A stretch of 64,000 nt of DNA from Microbacterium maritypicum (GTDB lineage Bacteria; Actinomycetota; Actinomycetes; Actinomycetales; Microbacteriaceae). Position numbers and translations under genes: made by a program. Shown one piece after another: positions 8,905-18,105 of the stretch. Numbering within the stretch: the stretch's first letter is position 1; each line of letters opens with the position of its first letter. The stretch lies in the NCBI RefSeq assembly GCF_041529975.1, contig NZ_CP168030.1:1302001-1366000 (forward strand), in the 5' to 3' direction. The notes beneath the pieces are model-generated. The model made no database searches and had not been told where the DNA came from. It saw only the letters and a list, made by a program, of their open reading frames with translations.

Positions 8905-10140
8905 ATGACTGCACCCAGACACGGTCGACGGATCGCGGCAGCGATCGGAACGCTGTCGATCGCCGCGCTCACGGTTTCGGCCTGCTCGGCCCCCGGCGAT
9001 CAGGCGGAGGGGGGTGGATCCGACGATCCGATCGTTATCGGCATCTCGCTGCCGCTCACCGGCGACTTCTCCGAACCCGGCAAGGGTGTCGAGCGGGGCT
9101 ATGAGGCCTGGCGCGACATCGTCAACGAGAACGGCGGCCTCCTCGGACGCCAGGTCGAGCTGAAGATCCTCGACGACCAGTCCAACGCCGACCGCGTGGT
9201 CTCGGACTACGAGTCGCTGATCGCGCAGGACGGCGTCGACCTCGTGTTCGGCCCGTTCTCGACCCGACTCGTCGTTCCCTCGGCGCGCGTCGCCCAGGAA
9301 TACGGCATGCTCTTCGTCGAGCCGGCCGGCGCGGCGGAGGAGGTCTTCGAGCAGGGCTTCGACAACCTCTTCTACGCGGCCCCCGCGATCGCGAACGACC
9401 ACTACAACAACCTCGCGGACTACCTGCTCGCGCTTCCCGAGGAGGAGCGGCCCGAGACGGTCGCCGTCGCCGCGATGGACGACCCCTTCGCGCAGGGCAC
9501 CGCCTACGGCCTCAGGGACAAGCTCGAAGAGGGCGGGGTCGAGGTCGTCGTGAACGAGGTCTACCCGCCGAACACGACCGACTTCTCCACCATCGCGGCC
9601 AAGATCGCGCAGTCGGATGCCGACATGGTGATCGGCGGCACGCAGTATCAGGATGCCGTCAACCTGATCATCGCGCTGCAGCAGCTGAACTATCAGCCCG
9701 AGCTCGCGGCATTCTCGACCGCGCCGACCAACCCGGAATTCGCCGCTGCGATCGGCGGCGCGACCGAGGGCATCCTCGCTCCCACCGGCTACTCGCCGAA
9801 GTCGCAGTTCCCCAGCAACATCGAGTTCGTCGAGAAGTACACCGAGATGCACGGCAACCCGCCGTCCGAGGACGAGGCCAACGCCTACACGACCGGTCAG
9901 GTCGTCGCCGCTGCGGTCGAGGCCGCGGGCTGCGCCGAGCAGGGTGAATGCCAGCAGGAGCTCATCGACTGGCTGCGCGACAACTCCGTGGAGACCGTCG
10001 TCGGCGAGCTCAGCTGGGACGAGACGGGCAAGCCCACCGGCGCGCACCTCATCCAGCAGTGGATCGACGGCGAGATCCTGATCGTCCTCCCGGACGACGT
10101 CAAGGAAGCCGACTTCCTCTTCCCGAAGCCGACGTGGTGA
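8905..10140 (+). CDS. ABC transporter substrate-binding lipoprotein, branched-chain amino acid (Peripla_BP_6) type
   Basis: 411 residues. Lipoprotein signal with Cys27 (TVSAC), then a type I periplasmic-binding fold starting GISLPLTGDFSEPGKGVERG, the opening typical of the LivJ/urea/amide-binding (HAAT) group. It captures a solute outside the membrane for the permeases downstream. AGGAG precedes the ATG. First gene of the operon with livH-, livM-, livG- and livF-like genes. Control by a LacI operator is unusual for an amino acid carrier and suggests a non-amino-acid ligand linked to the neighbouring sulfatase/dehydrogenase genes. The ligand is unknown. Confidence 0.88.
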   Translation: MTAPRHGRRIAAAIGTLSIAALTVSACSAPGDQAEGGGSDDPIVIGISLPLTGDFSEPGKGVERGYEAWRDIVNENGGLLGRQVELKILDDQSNADRVVSDYESLIAQDGVDLVFGPFSTRLVVPSARVAQEYGMLFVEPAGAAEEVFEQGFDNLFYAAPAIANDHYNNLADYLLALPEEERPETVAVAAMDDPFAQGTAYGLRDKLEEGGVEVVVNEVYPPNTTDFSTIAAKIAQSDADMVIGGTQYQDAVNLIIALQQLNYQPELAAFSTAPTNPEFAAAIGGATEGILAPTGYSPKSQFPSNIEFVEKYTEMHGNPPSEDEANAYTTGQVVAAAVEAAGCAEQGECQQELIDWLRDNSVETVVGELSWDETGKPTGAHLIQQWIDGEILIVLPDDVKEADFLFPKPTW

Positions 10141-10150
10141 TCCGCACATC

Positions 10151-11035
10151 GTGAGTGGAGCACTGCTGCTGCAAAGCCTGATCCTCGGCATCCTGCTGGG
10201 AGGGCTCTACGCCCTCCTGGCGGCCGGGCTCACGCTGTACTTCGGAATCATGCGCGTCGTCATGATCGCGCACTCCGCCTTCCTCATCCTGGCCGCGTAC
10301 CTCGCGTGGTGGTTCAACCGGGAGACCGGCATCGACCCCCTCGTGTCGCTCGTCGTCACGGTGCCCCTGTTCTTCCTGACGGGTGTCGTGATGCAGCGAC
10401 TGCTCGTCTCGAGGCTCAAGCCGCTGACCTTGACCATGATGTCGGTGCTGCTCACGTTCGCCGTGGCGCTGATCATCGAGGGGGCGCTCGGGTTCTTCTT
10501 CACCGGCACCCAGCGCCGCATCCCCCTGCCGTACGCGAGTGCGAGCCTCGACTTCTTCGGCGCGCAGGTGCCGGTGGTCAAGCTCATCGCCTTCGGGCTG
10601 GCGGCGGTGGCCCTCGCGCTCCTGTTCGTGCTGCTGAAGTACACGAAGTTCGGGCAGGCGCTGCGGGCGACGATCCAGCACCCCGAGGCCGCGCGACTGG
10701 TCGGCATCAACACCGACCGGGTCGCCGGCTACGGGTTCGGACTCGGGCTCGCCACGGCGGCGATCGGCGGCACCGCGCTCTCGCTCGACGCCACGATCTA
10801 CCCGTCGCTGCACTGGCACTGGATCGGACCGCTCATGGCGATCATCGTCGTCGGCGGACTCGGCAGCATCCCGGGTGCCGCCATCGCGGCTCTCGTCCTC
10901 GGCGTCGCACAGAGCCTGCTCCAGCTCCCGCTGGGGCCGACCTGGGCACAGACGGTGTTCTACGTCGCCCTGTTCGCCACGCTCATGTTCCGTCCGCAAG
11001 GATTCTTCGGAGGTCGTCTTGCCCAGCGTTTCTAG
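10151..11035 (+). CDS. Branched-chain-type ABC permease (LivH-like)
   Basis: 294 residues, eight or more hydrophobic segments, starting SGALLLQSLILGILLGGLYA, typical of LivH permeases. The conserved loop RATIQHPEAARLVGINTDRV contacts the ATPases. The GTG start is 10 nt after the SBP stop. It forms the membrane channel with the LivM-like protein. The 3' end overlaps the next gene by 17 nt, indicating translational coupling. Confidence 0.9.
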   Translation: MSGALLLQSLILGILLGGLYALLAAGLTLYFGIMRVVMIAHSAFLILAAYLAWWFNRETGIDPLVSLVVTVPLFFLTGVVMQRLLVSRLKPLTLTMMSVLLTFAVALIIEGALGFFFTGTQRRIPLPYASASLDFFGAQVPVVKLIAFGLAAVALALLFVLLKYTKFGQALRATIQHPEAARLVGINTDRVAGYGFGLGLATAAIGGTALSLDATIYPSLHWHWIGPLMAIIVVGGLGSIPGAAIAALVLGVAQSLLQLPLGPTWAQTVFYVALFATLMFRPQGFFGGRLAQRF

Positions 11036-12155
11036 CAGAGAGCCGATCCCCACCGAAACGGTCGTGATCGCTCCTCCCGCCCCCGTGCGGCGCTCGTCGT
11101 CGAAGTGGGTGCGGATCGTCCTCCTCGTCGTGGGCGCAGCCCTCGTCCTGTCGTTCCCGACCATCGCCCCGAACCCGTACATCCTGTCGGCGGGCGTCGT
11201 CATCCTCAACTACGCCGTGCTGTCGACGGGGTGGAACTTCATGGGCGGGTTCACGGGCTACATCTCCCTCGGACACGCCGCCTACTTCGGGCTCGGCGCC
11301 TACGGCACCGGACTCCTCATCAAGTACCTGGCGCTGCCCGGCTTCGTCGCCTGGATCCTCGCGGCCGTGCTCGTCTCGATCATCGCGATCCCGATCGGTA
11401 TCGCCGCCCTCCGGGTGCGCGGCGCCTCGTTCGTGATCGTCTCGATCGCCTTCGTGCTCATCATGCTGCTGGTGTTCCAGAGCTGGCGCGACGTCACCGG
11501 CGGCTCCGAGGGACTGAACGTCCCGCGTCCGTTCGACGTGCTGCGGCCCGAGCACCACCGCATCTTCTACTACCTGTTCGCGGGCCTGCTGGCCTTCGCG
11601 CTCGTGGTGTGGTGGATCATCGACCGGTCCAAGTTCGGCACCGCGCTCAAGTCGGTCCGCGAGGATGAAGACAAGGCGCAGGCCCTCGGCGTGCCCACCA
11701 CGCGGTACAAGCTGATCGCCTACGTGCTGTCGGCACTCTTCGTGTCGCTGGGCGGCGGACTCTACGCGCTGTGGTTCGGAGACCTGGATCCCATCTTCCA
11801 ATTCTCGATCCTCATCGGCTCGTACATGGTGCTGATGGCGCTGCTCGGCGGGGTGCGCAACCTCTTCGGTCCGCTGCTCGGCGCCGTCGTCGTCGGTCTC
11901 GCGCTCGAGTATTTCAAGCTCGAGTTCGGCGACACGCAGTTCCACCTCATCGCCACCGGCATCCTGCTCGGCATCGTCGTGCTCTTCATGCCCGACGGCA
12001 TCATCCCCGCCGTGAAGGGACTGTTCACGCGGTCGTCGAACGCGGCATCGATCCGCGAGTTGACCGCCGGCCAGCTGCTCGAGCAGAACGAGAAGCGGGC
12101 GGCGGATGCGTCGGCCCGAACAGCGGATGCCTCGACGAAGGAGACGTCGTCATGA
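11019..12155 (+). CDS. Branched-chain-type ABC permease (LivM-like)
   Basis: 378 residues from the TTG at 11019, which has GGAGG 6 nt upstream and overlaps livH-like by 17 nt. About ten hydrophobic segments, the LivM hallmark GGFTGYISLGHAAYFGLGAY and the cytoplasmic loop GTALKSVREDEDKAQALGV. The last ~40 residues are a polar, Ala-rich tail. The stop overlaps the next start (ATGA). Confidence 0.9.
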   Translation: MPSVSSREPIPTETVVIAPPAPVRRSSSKWVRIVLLVVGAALVLSFPTIAPNPYILSAGVVILNYAVLSTGWNFMGGFTGYISLGHAAYFGLGAYGTGLLIKYLALPGFVAWILAAVLVSIIAIPIGIAALRVRGASFVIVSIAFVLIMLLVFQSWRDVTGGSEGLNVPRPFDVLRPEHHRIFYYLFAGLLAFALVVWWIIDRSKFGTALKSVREDEDKAQALGVPTTRYKLIAYVLSALFVSLGGGLYALWFGDLDPIFQFSILIGSYMVLMALLGGVRNLFGPLLGAVVVGLALEYFKLEFGDTQFHLIATGILLGIVVLFMPDGIIPAVKGLFTRSSNAASIRELTAGQLLEQNEKRAADASARTADASTKETSS

Positions 12156-12913
12156 ACGCCCCCACGGCACAGCCCACGACGCTGGAGAGCCTGAGCACGG
12201 TCGAGATGACCAAGTCCTTCGGCGGCGTCACCGCCGTCGACGGTGCGACGGTCACCTTCCAGGAGGGCAAGGTCAACGGTCTGATCGGGCCGAACGGCTC
12301 GGGTAAGACCACCTTCTTCAACTGCGTGACCGGCATGATCAAGCCCGACTCGGGCGAGGTGCGTTACCGGGGGCAGGCGATCACCCGCAAGTCGCCCGAC
12401 CGCATCGCCCGTGCCGGCATCGGCCGCAGCTTCCAGCTGTGCCGGGTCTTCCCTCGCATGACCGTGATGGAGAACCTGCTCGTGGCGGTGCGCAGCACGA
12501 GCATCCGCCAGCAGCTGCGCTCGGCGCACGATCCGGAGGAGTTGGAGCGGGCGCGCGGCTGGCTGCGGCGCGTCGGCATCGACCACCTCGAGCATGCCGA
12601 GGCACGCAATCTCAGCTACGGCCAGCAGAAGCTGCTGGAGCTGGCGGGCGTGCTCATGGGCGAACCCGACACGATCATGCTCGACGAGCCGGCCGGCGGG
12701 GTGAACCCCGCCCTCATCGGACGCATCGCCACCCTGGTGCGCGAGCTCAACGAAGAGGGCAAGACGTTCATCATCGTCGAGCACAACATGGAGATGGTCA
12801 TGAGCCTGTGCGACCACGTCGTGGTGTTCGACCGCGGGCGCCAGATCGCCGAGGGAACCCCGGAGATCATCCAGCAAGACCCGCGAGTCCTGGAGGCCTA
12901 CCTTGGAGTCTGA
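12152..12913 (+). CDS. Branched-chain-type ABC ATPase (LivG-like)
   Basis: 253 residues. Walker A GPNGSGKTT, signature NLSYGQQKLLELA (S replaced within LSGGQ as LSYGQ, common in LivG), Walker B TIMLDEPAGG and the switch His in IIVEHNMEMV. It supplies ATP hydrolysis for import. The ATG overlaps the stop of the LivM-like gene. Confidence 0.93.
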   Translation: MNAPTAQPTTLESLSTVEMTKSFGGVTAVDGATVTFQEGKVNGLIGPNGSGKTTFFNCVTGMIKPDSGEVRYRGQAITRKSPDRIARAGIGRSFQLCRVFPRMTVMENLLVAVRSTSIRQQLRSAHDPEELERARGWLRRVGIDHLEHAEARNLSYGQQKLLELAGVLMGEPDTIMLDEPAGGVNPALIGRIATLVRELNEEGKTFIIVEHNMEMVMSLCDHVVVFDRGRQIAEGTPEIIQQDPRVLEAYLGV

Positions 12914-13655
12914 AGCGAAGAACCTGCTCGAGCTGCGCGACATCGAGGCCGGCTACGGTCGGGCGGCGCTCGTGCTCCGCGGCCTCACGGTCGAGGTGCC
13001 GCCCGGATCGGTCGTCTGCCTCGTCGGGCCCAACGGTGCCGGCAAGTCGACCGTGCTCAAGGTGGCATCCGGCATGCTCAAGCCCCGCTCGGGGAGCATC
13101 CGCGTCGACGGTCGTGACATCACCGGCGAGGGACCGCAGTCGATGCTGCGCCACGGGCTCGCGCACGTGCTGCAGGGGCACAGCGTGTTCCGGGAGATGA
13201 CGGTCGGCGAGAACGTGATGCTCGGCGCCTTCACCCTCAAGGATCAGAAGGTCATCCAGGAGCGCGTCGATTTCGTGCAGAACCTCTTCCCCATCGTGGG
13301 GGAGCGGTGGAAGCAGCTCGCCGGCCTGCTCTCGGGCGGTCAGCAGAAGCAGGTCGAGTTCGCGCGGTCGCTGATGGTCAGCCCCAAGGTCGTCCTCCTC
13401 GATGAGCCGTCGATGGGCCTCGACCCCAAGACGACCGAGAAGGTGTTCGAGCAGATCGTGCGGATGCGCGATGCCGGCACCGCCGTGCTGCTCGTAGAGC
13501 AGAACGCGCGGCGGGCGCTCGAGACTGCGGACATCGGGTGTGTGCTCGACCTCGGTCGGGTGCACATCTCGGGCCCGGCATCCGAGCTCCTCGCGGATCC
13601 GACCCTCGCCGCGCTGTATCTCGGCGGCAAGCCCACCGTCCCCGACGCGGGATGA
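12903..13655 (+). CDS. Branched-chain-type ABC ATPase (LivF-like)
   Basis: 250 residues. Walker A GPNGAGKSTVLK, signature LLSGGQQKQVEFARSL, Walker B VVLLDEPSMGLDP and a VEQN switch, the LivF pattern. The TTG start overlaps the LivG-like gene by 11 nt and has GGAGG at suitable spacing. Last gene of the operon; a strong terminator hairpin starts 6 nt after the stop. Confidence 0.93.
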   Translation: MESEAKNLLELRDIEAGYGRAALVLRGLTVEVPPGSVVCLVGPNGAGKSTVLKVASGMLKPRSGSIRVDGRDITGEGPQSMLRHGLAHVLQGHSVFREMTVGENVMLGAFTLKDQKVIQERVDFVQNLFPIVGERWKQLAGLLSGGQQKQVEFARSLMVSPKVVLLDEPSMGLDPKTTEKVFEQIVRMRDAGTAVLLVEQNARRALETADIGCVLDLGRVHISGPASELLADPTLAALYLGGKPTVPDAG

Positions 13656-13661
13656 ACCTCC

Positions 13662-13697
13662 GGCGGGAGGAGGCAGCGACTGCCTCCTCCCGCCTTT
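13662..13697 (+). terminator. Terminator of the branched-chain-type ABC operon
   Basis: Perfect 15-bp stem GGCGGGAGGAGGCAG / CTGCCTCCTCCCGCC with a CGA loop, followed by TTT. Confidence 0.92.
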
Positions 13698-13711
13698 CTC
13701 GTCCATCGGAC

Positions 13712-13735
13712 GAAAGCGCTTGCGAAAGCGGTTCC
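13712..13735. promoter_or_regulatory. Second tandem LacI-1 operator, before the secreted protein gene
   Basis: Two abutting 12-mers, GAAAGCGCTTGC and GAAAGCGGTTCC, in the same arrangement as the site at 8857-8880. It lies about 110 nt upstream of the ATG at 13848, just after the terminator, so the gene has its own LacI-controlled promoter. Confidence 0.8.
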
Positions 13736-13847
13736 GCCCCCGACCCGCAGTACCGTTCCACACCTTCTCCGCTGCAGTGCCGCCCCGGAGAAGGCGGCAC
13801 GACCCATCGGCACGACACCACACGACGACGACGTTGAGAGGTTTCTG

Positions 13848-16800
13848 ATGCACGAACGATCCATGCGACCCGCGAGCTCGAGCACTCGATCGGCAGCACC
13901 TCCTCCTCGATCGGTCGGGGTGCGGCGAACGGGTGCGCTGGTCGCCGCGGCGGCCGTCGTCGGAGCCCTGCTCACCGCGACCCCCGCTGCCGCGGCGGAA
14001 ACCTTCACCGAGCTGGTCGACTTCGAGGCGTATGAGCGCGTCGCGCTGAACGGGCAGGACGGATGGACGTCGTCTGCGGCTCCGCGTGTGATCGCCGACC
14101 CGCTCAACGGCAACAACCAGGTCGTCGAGTCCGTGGGTGGCGGGCAGCAGTCGTATCGCGCGATCCCGGCCATCGCCGAGGGGGACACCGGCACGCTGTT
14201 CTTCCGCTTCCTGCGCACCGGCAGCGTCGACACCTCGTTCGGCCTCACCGACGTGGATGCGCCGAACGACTACGTGAACAGCCGCGCCTACGTGAACAAC
14301 CAGAACGACGACGTGCTGCGCGTGCGTGACGGCGGCGCCTTCAAGCCCGCGGGCGTGTGGTCGAAGGACGCCTGGCAGTGCGTGTGGATCGTCGCCGACA
14401 ACGCGACCGACAAGGTCACCGTGTACAGCCAGGGCGGCGCGTACGAGGATCAGACCCGTCTCCCGGAGGGCACCGAACAGCAGTTCGGCTTCCGTCAGGC
14501 GGTGAACGGCGCGCTCGACCGGTTCTTCTGGAAGAACGGCGCCACCAGCACCGGACGTCTACTGCTCGACGACGTCGCCGTCGACAACACGGGGGAGAAC
14601 CTCGCGATCGCCACCGGCAACCCCGGCGACTGCGCACCGGGCGGCACGGCGAACGAGCCGTTGCTCAATCCGCTCCCCGACCCCGCGCTGGCCGACCTCG
14701 GCATCGAGGTGACCGAGCTCGCTCAGCTTCCGAAGTCGCAGACGACCCCGGCCACGCAGGACCAGCGTCTGGTGCGCCACAACCGCATCACGCACCTCGA
14801 CGAGGTGCCGGACGACTCCGGCCGGCTGATGGTCCCCGACAACAACGACATCCTCTATCTGGTCGACAAGGAGTCGGGCGAGTACGTGCCGTACCTCAAC
14901 GTCCGGAACGAGTTCATCGACAACTTCCACAACAGCGCAGGGCTCGGCACAGGTCTCGGATCCGCCGAGTTCCACCCCGACTTCGCTGAGAACGGGCTTT
15001 TCTACACCGTGCACACCGAGGGCGGCACCGCGCTGACCGAAGACACCCCGGACTTCCCGGCCTTCGGCACCACCGCGTTCCACAGTGTGATCACCGAGTG
15101 GAAGGCCGATGACCCGTCGGCGGCGACCTTCGCCGGAACGCACCGCGAGGTCATGCGCATCCCGTTCGCCGGTCGGGTGCACACCGTGCAGCAGATCGCG
15201 TTCAACCCGACGGTGTCGGAGGGCGACGCCGACTACGGCAACCTCTACATCCTGGTCGGTGACGGCGGCAACGGCGTCGGGAACGGCAACCCGCAGGACC
15301 TGGCCACGCCGCAGGGCAAGATCCTGCGTGTGAACCCCACGGGCGACGACAGCGAGAACGGCGAGTACGGCGTTCCGGCCGACAACCCCTTCGTCGATGA
15401 CGCCGATGCGCTGCCGGAGATCTACGCCGTCGGCATGCGCGACCCGCACCGCATCAGCTGGGACACCGAGGGCGACCACACCATGTATCTCGCGCACATC
15501 GGCGAGTGGCAGGTCGAGTCGGTCTACGCCGTCGAGCCGGGGGACAACTTCGGCTGGTCGGTGCGCGAGGGCTCGTTCCTGGCCGAGAACCGGCAGATCT
15601 TCCCGCTGCCGAAGGACGACGCCGAGAACGGCTTCACCTACCCGGTGGCCGCCTACGATCACAACCGCGACCCCGGTCAGACCGGTGATGCGGGCGTGGC
15701 CGTGAACGGTGGATTCGTCTACCACGGCGACATCCCCGAGCTCCAGGGACGCTACCTCTTCACGGACCTGGTGCGCGGTTGGGTGCTGTCCACGGATGCC
15801 GAGGAGATGGTGCGCAACGACGGCGACATCGACGACCTTGCCACCATCGAGGAGCTGCGGGTCTTCGCCGACGGCGAGGAGACCACGTTCCAGGAGCTGG
15901 TCGGCGACAAGCGCGTCGACCTGCGGTTCGGCTCCGACGCCGACGGCGAGCTCTACCTCGTCTCCAAGGCGAACGGCAAGATCTGGAAGGTCACGGGGGC
16001 GCGCTCGGTCGATGAGCCGACCAACCCCTTCGTCCTCCCGGCGCTCGCCCCGAACCTCGTCACGCACCACGACTTCGATCACCCGGATGCGGCGAAGCCG
16101 ACGATCGAGGTCGACCAAGGTCGTTCCGGCACCGACATCTCGCTGATCAACGGCGGGGTCGAGATGCGGGTCGCCGACCGGGCCTACCCCGGTGCGGGCG
16201 AGGCGCTGCAGACCCAGCAGATGAGTCCGCGAACCGCGTCGAACGACGACTGGAAGGCGGGCATCTACAACGCGAACGGGGTCGAGTCGCTGGACGCGTT
16301 CGCCGGTACGGACAAGGCCTCCGTCATGGGCTGGTTCAAGCCGACCGGCGATCACCCGGCACTGAACTCGGGCACCGCGAACCCGGACGACGTGTACAAC
16401 GCGATCGGTCTCGCGGGCGTGCTCACCGGCACCTCCGACGGACACGCGGTGCGGGCGCTGCTCGAGGTCATCACGGTCGACGGCGAGCTCAAGCTTGTGG
16501 CGCTCGGGCGTCGTGTCGACGGTGCCGGCTCCTGGACGTTCGCGGCCGACCTGCCGTGGAACGAGATCCTCAAGAAGGGGCAGTGGGTGCATCTCGCGGC
16601 GACCTTCGACTTCGCGGCGGGCGAGATGAAGCTGTTCATGAACGGTGAAGAGCTCGCGGGGAAGTACACCGCGGCGAACCCGTGGGGTGGCGGATCCACG
16701 TCCGACACCGCACCGGCCGGAATCAAGATCGGCGGCAGCTTCCCGCAGAACACGCGCGAAGCCAACCCGTTCAACGGGCGGATGGACGACATCATGCTGC

Positions 16801-18038
16801 TCGACACCGTGCCGACGGCCGAACAGGTCGCCGCACAGTACGCGCTGTACGCGGTGCCCCCGGTCGAACCGCCGACGCCGCCCACCTGCACGCCCGACGG
16901 CGAGGTCATCACCGACGTGATGGCGGAGGGCGACTGGGCACCGCGGACCCCGGCCAAGTGGGACTTCCCCGGCGACGAGGTCGTGCTCACCGAGGCGGGG
17001 ACGAACCCGAACGACGGCATCCGCCGACCGTTCGAGTACGCCGTCCTCACCGAAGGGCCGGAGCTCGGATCGTTCGACCTCACCGGCCAGGTGCGGCTCG
17101 ACGAGAAGGCCTCCGTGAACAACCGTGACGTGATCATCGTCTTCGGCTGGAAGTCGGACACGGAGTACTACTACGCGCACCTCTCGCAGGACAACTCGAT
17201 CTACCCGCACAACGGCATCTTCAAGGTGAACAAGGCCGACCGCGAGCGGATCGACGACCAGTGGGACGGTGCGGTCGGTGCTCCGCCGGCGGTCACCGAC
17301 GAGGAGTGGCACGACGTGCGCGTGGTCCGCTGCGTGGACAGCGGCGACATCGCCGTCTACGTCGACGGACTCGACGCCCCGCTGATGACCGCGAACGACA
17401 AGACGTTCCCCGAGGGTCGGGTGGGCTTCGGCTCGTTCGACAATTTCGGGCGTCTCCGCGACCTCTCGGTCACGGCGGCGGCGACGGACACCACGGCTCC
17501 CGCGGCGACGGTCAAGAGCGGCGCGGAGTTCACGGTCGGTCGTGACGGCGTCTACAGCAAGGTGTCGTTCAAGCTCCAGGACGAGGGGAAGATCGATCGA
17601 CTGACCCTCAACGGCGTCGAGAAGGATCTGACCGACAACGTCTGGTCCGACCTGAACCACGTGAAGCCGGGAGTGTTCGGTGCCGTGGCCGGGGCGAACA
17701 CGCTGGTCGTGTACGACGTGGCGGGCAACGCCACCACCCTGAAGTTCACGCTCGACGTCACGGCTCCCGCCGTGACGGTCAAGGAGGGTGGCCAGTACAC
17801 CGTGGGCGCCAACGGCTCCTACAGTCTGGTGTCGTACAAGCTCAACGACGCCGGCAAGGTCGATCGGCTGACGGTCAACGGAGTGGCGAAGGATCTGACG
17901 GACAACGTCTGGTCCGACCTCAACTTCGTGAAGCCGGGAGCATTCGGCGCCAAGGTCGGGGCGAACACGCTGGTCGTGTACGACGTGGCGGGCAATGCCA
18001 CGACCGTGCCGTTCACGCTGACCGGCGCCGGCGGGTAG
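13848..18038 (+). CDS. Large secreted multidomain protein with a sugar dehydrogenase-like propeller and LamG domain
   Basis: 1396 residues. Signal peptide with cleavage near residue 50 (AAAA-ET). About 51-265: a beta-sandwich, carbohydrate-binding-like region. About 275-735: a six-bladed propeller of the glucose/sorbosone dehydrogenase (GSDH) type, with the characteristic YAVGMRDPHRISWD and EPGDNFGWSVREG segments. About 738-1012: a LamG/concanavalin-like domain. About 1014-1205: a second concanavalin-like region starting CTPDGEV. About 1214-1393: two 89-residue repeats. No sortase motif or C-terminal membrane anchor is visible. GAGAGG precedes the ATG. A tandem LacI-1 operator upstream links it to the ABC importer. 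Likely acts on an extracellular glycan or sugar; PQQ dependence and substrate are not shown by sequence. Confidence 0.8.
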   Translation: MHERSMRPASSSTRSAAPPPRSVGVRRTGALVAAAAVVGALLTATPAAAAETFTELVDFEAYERVALNGQDGWTSSAAPRVIADPLNGNNQVVESVGGGQQSYRAIPAIAEGDTGTLFFRFLRTGSVDTSFGLTDVDAPNDYVNSRAYVNNQNDDVLRVRDGGAFKPAGVWSKDAWQCVWIVADNATDKVTVYSQGGAYEDQTRLPEGTEQQFGFRQAVNGALDRFFWKNGATSTGRLLLDDVAVDNTGENLAIATGNPGDCAPGGTANEPLLNPLPDPALADLGIEVTELAQLPKSQTTPATQDQRLVRHNRITHLDEVPDDSGRLMVPDNNDILYLVDKESGEYVPYLNVRNEFIDNFHNSAGLGTGLGSAEFHPDFAENGLFYTVHTEGGTALTEDTPDFPAFGTTAFHSVITEWKADDPSAATFAGTHREVMRIPFAGRVHTVQQIAFNPTVSEGDADYGNLYILVGDGGNGVGNGNPQDLATPQGKILRVNPTGDDSENGEYGVPADNPFVDDADALPEIYAVGMRDPHRISWDTEGDHTMYLAHIGEWQVESVYAVEPGDNFGWSVREGSFLAENRQIFPLPKDDAENGFTYPVAAYDHNRDPGQTGDAGVAVNGGFVYHGDIPELQGRYLFTDLVRGWVLSTDAEEMVRNDGDIDDLATIEELRVFADGEETTFQELVGDKRVDLRFGSDADGELYLVSKANGKIWKVTGARSVDEPTNPFVLPALAPNLVTHHDFDHPDAAKPTIEVDQGRSGTDISLINGGVEMRVADRAYPGAGEALQTQQMSPRTASNDDWKAGIYNANGVESLDAFAGTDKASVMGWFKPTGDHPALNSGTANPDDVYNAIGLAGVLTGTSDGHAVRALLEVITVDGELKLVALGRRVDGAGSWTFAADLPWNEILKKGQWVHLAATFDFAAGEMKLFMNGEELAGKYTAANPWGGGSTSDTAPAGIKIGGSFPQNTREANPFNGRMDDIMLLDTVPTAEQVAAQYALYAVPPVEPPTPPTCTPDGEVITDVMAEGDWAPRTPAKWDFPGDEVVLTEAGTNPNDGIRRPFEYAVLTEGPELGSFDLTGQVRLDEKASVNNRDVIIVFGWKSDTEYYYAHLSQDNSIYPHNGIFKVNKADRERIDDQWDGAVGAPPAVTDEEWHDVRVVRCVDSGDIAVYVDGLDAPLMTANDKTFPEGRVGFGSFDNFGRLRDLSVTAAATDTTAPAATVKSGAEFTVGRDGVYSKVSFKLQDEGKIDRLTLNGVEKDLTDNVWSDLNHVKPGVFGAVAGANTLVVYDVAGNATTLKFTLDVTAPAVTVKEGGQYTVGANGSYSLVSYKLNDAGKVDRLTVNGVAKDLTDNVWSDLNFVKPGAFGAKVGANTLVVYDVAGNATTVPFTLTGAGG
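17487..18020 (+). repeat. Two tandem 267-bp repeats encoding 89-residue C-terminal modules
   Basis: Unit 1 begins at Asp1214 (DTTAPAATVK) and unit 2 at Asp1303 (DVTAPAVTVK). Both share V-x-K-x-x-x-x-F/Y-TVG, GVxKDLTDNVWSDLN and NTLVVYDVAGNATT. Parts are identical at DNA level, for example the bases encoding NTLVVYDVAGNA, pointing to recent duplication or gene conversion. Bacterial Ig-like or spacer domains are plausible. Confidence 0.88.
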
Positions 18039-18053
18039 TTGCGATCTCGGACG

Positions 18054-18093
18054 GCGCGGCCTCGGGGGCGGATCATCGTTCCCGAGGCCGCGC
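18054..18093. terminator. Bidirectional terminator between the secreted gene and LacI-2
   Basis: Perfect 13-bp stem GCGCGGCCTCGGG / CCCGAGGCCGCGC with a 14-nt loop between two convergent genes. Confidence 0.82.
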
Positions 18094-18105
18094 TGTGTAA
18101 GTGCG

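Noticed and set aside
14559..17660. Minus-strand frame of about 1000 residues inside the secreted protein gene
   Set aside because: Antisense to a gene with signal peptide and domains; no motif of its own.
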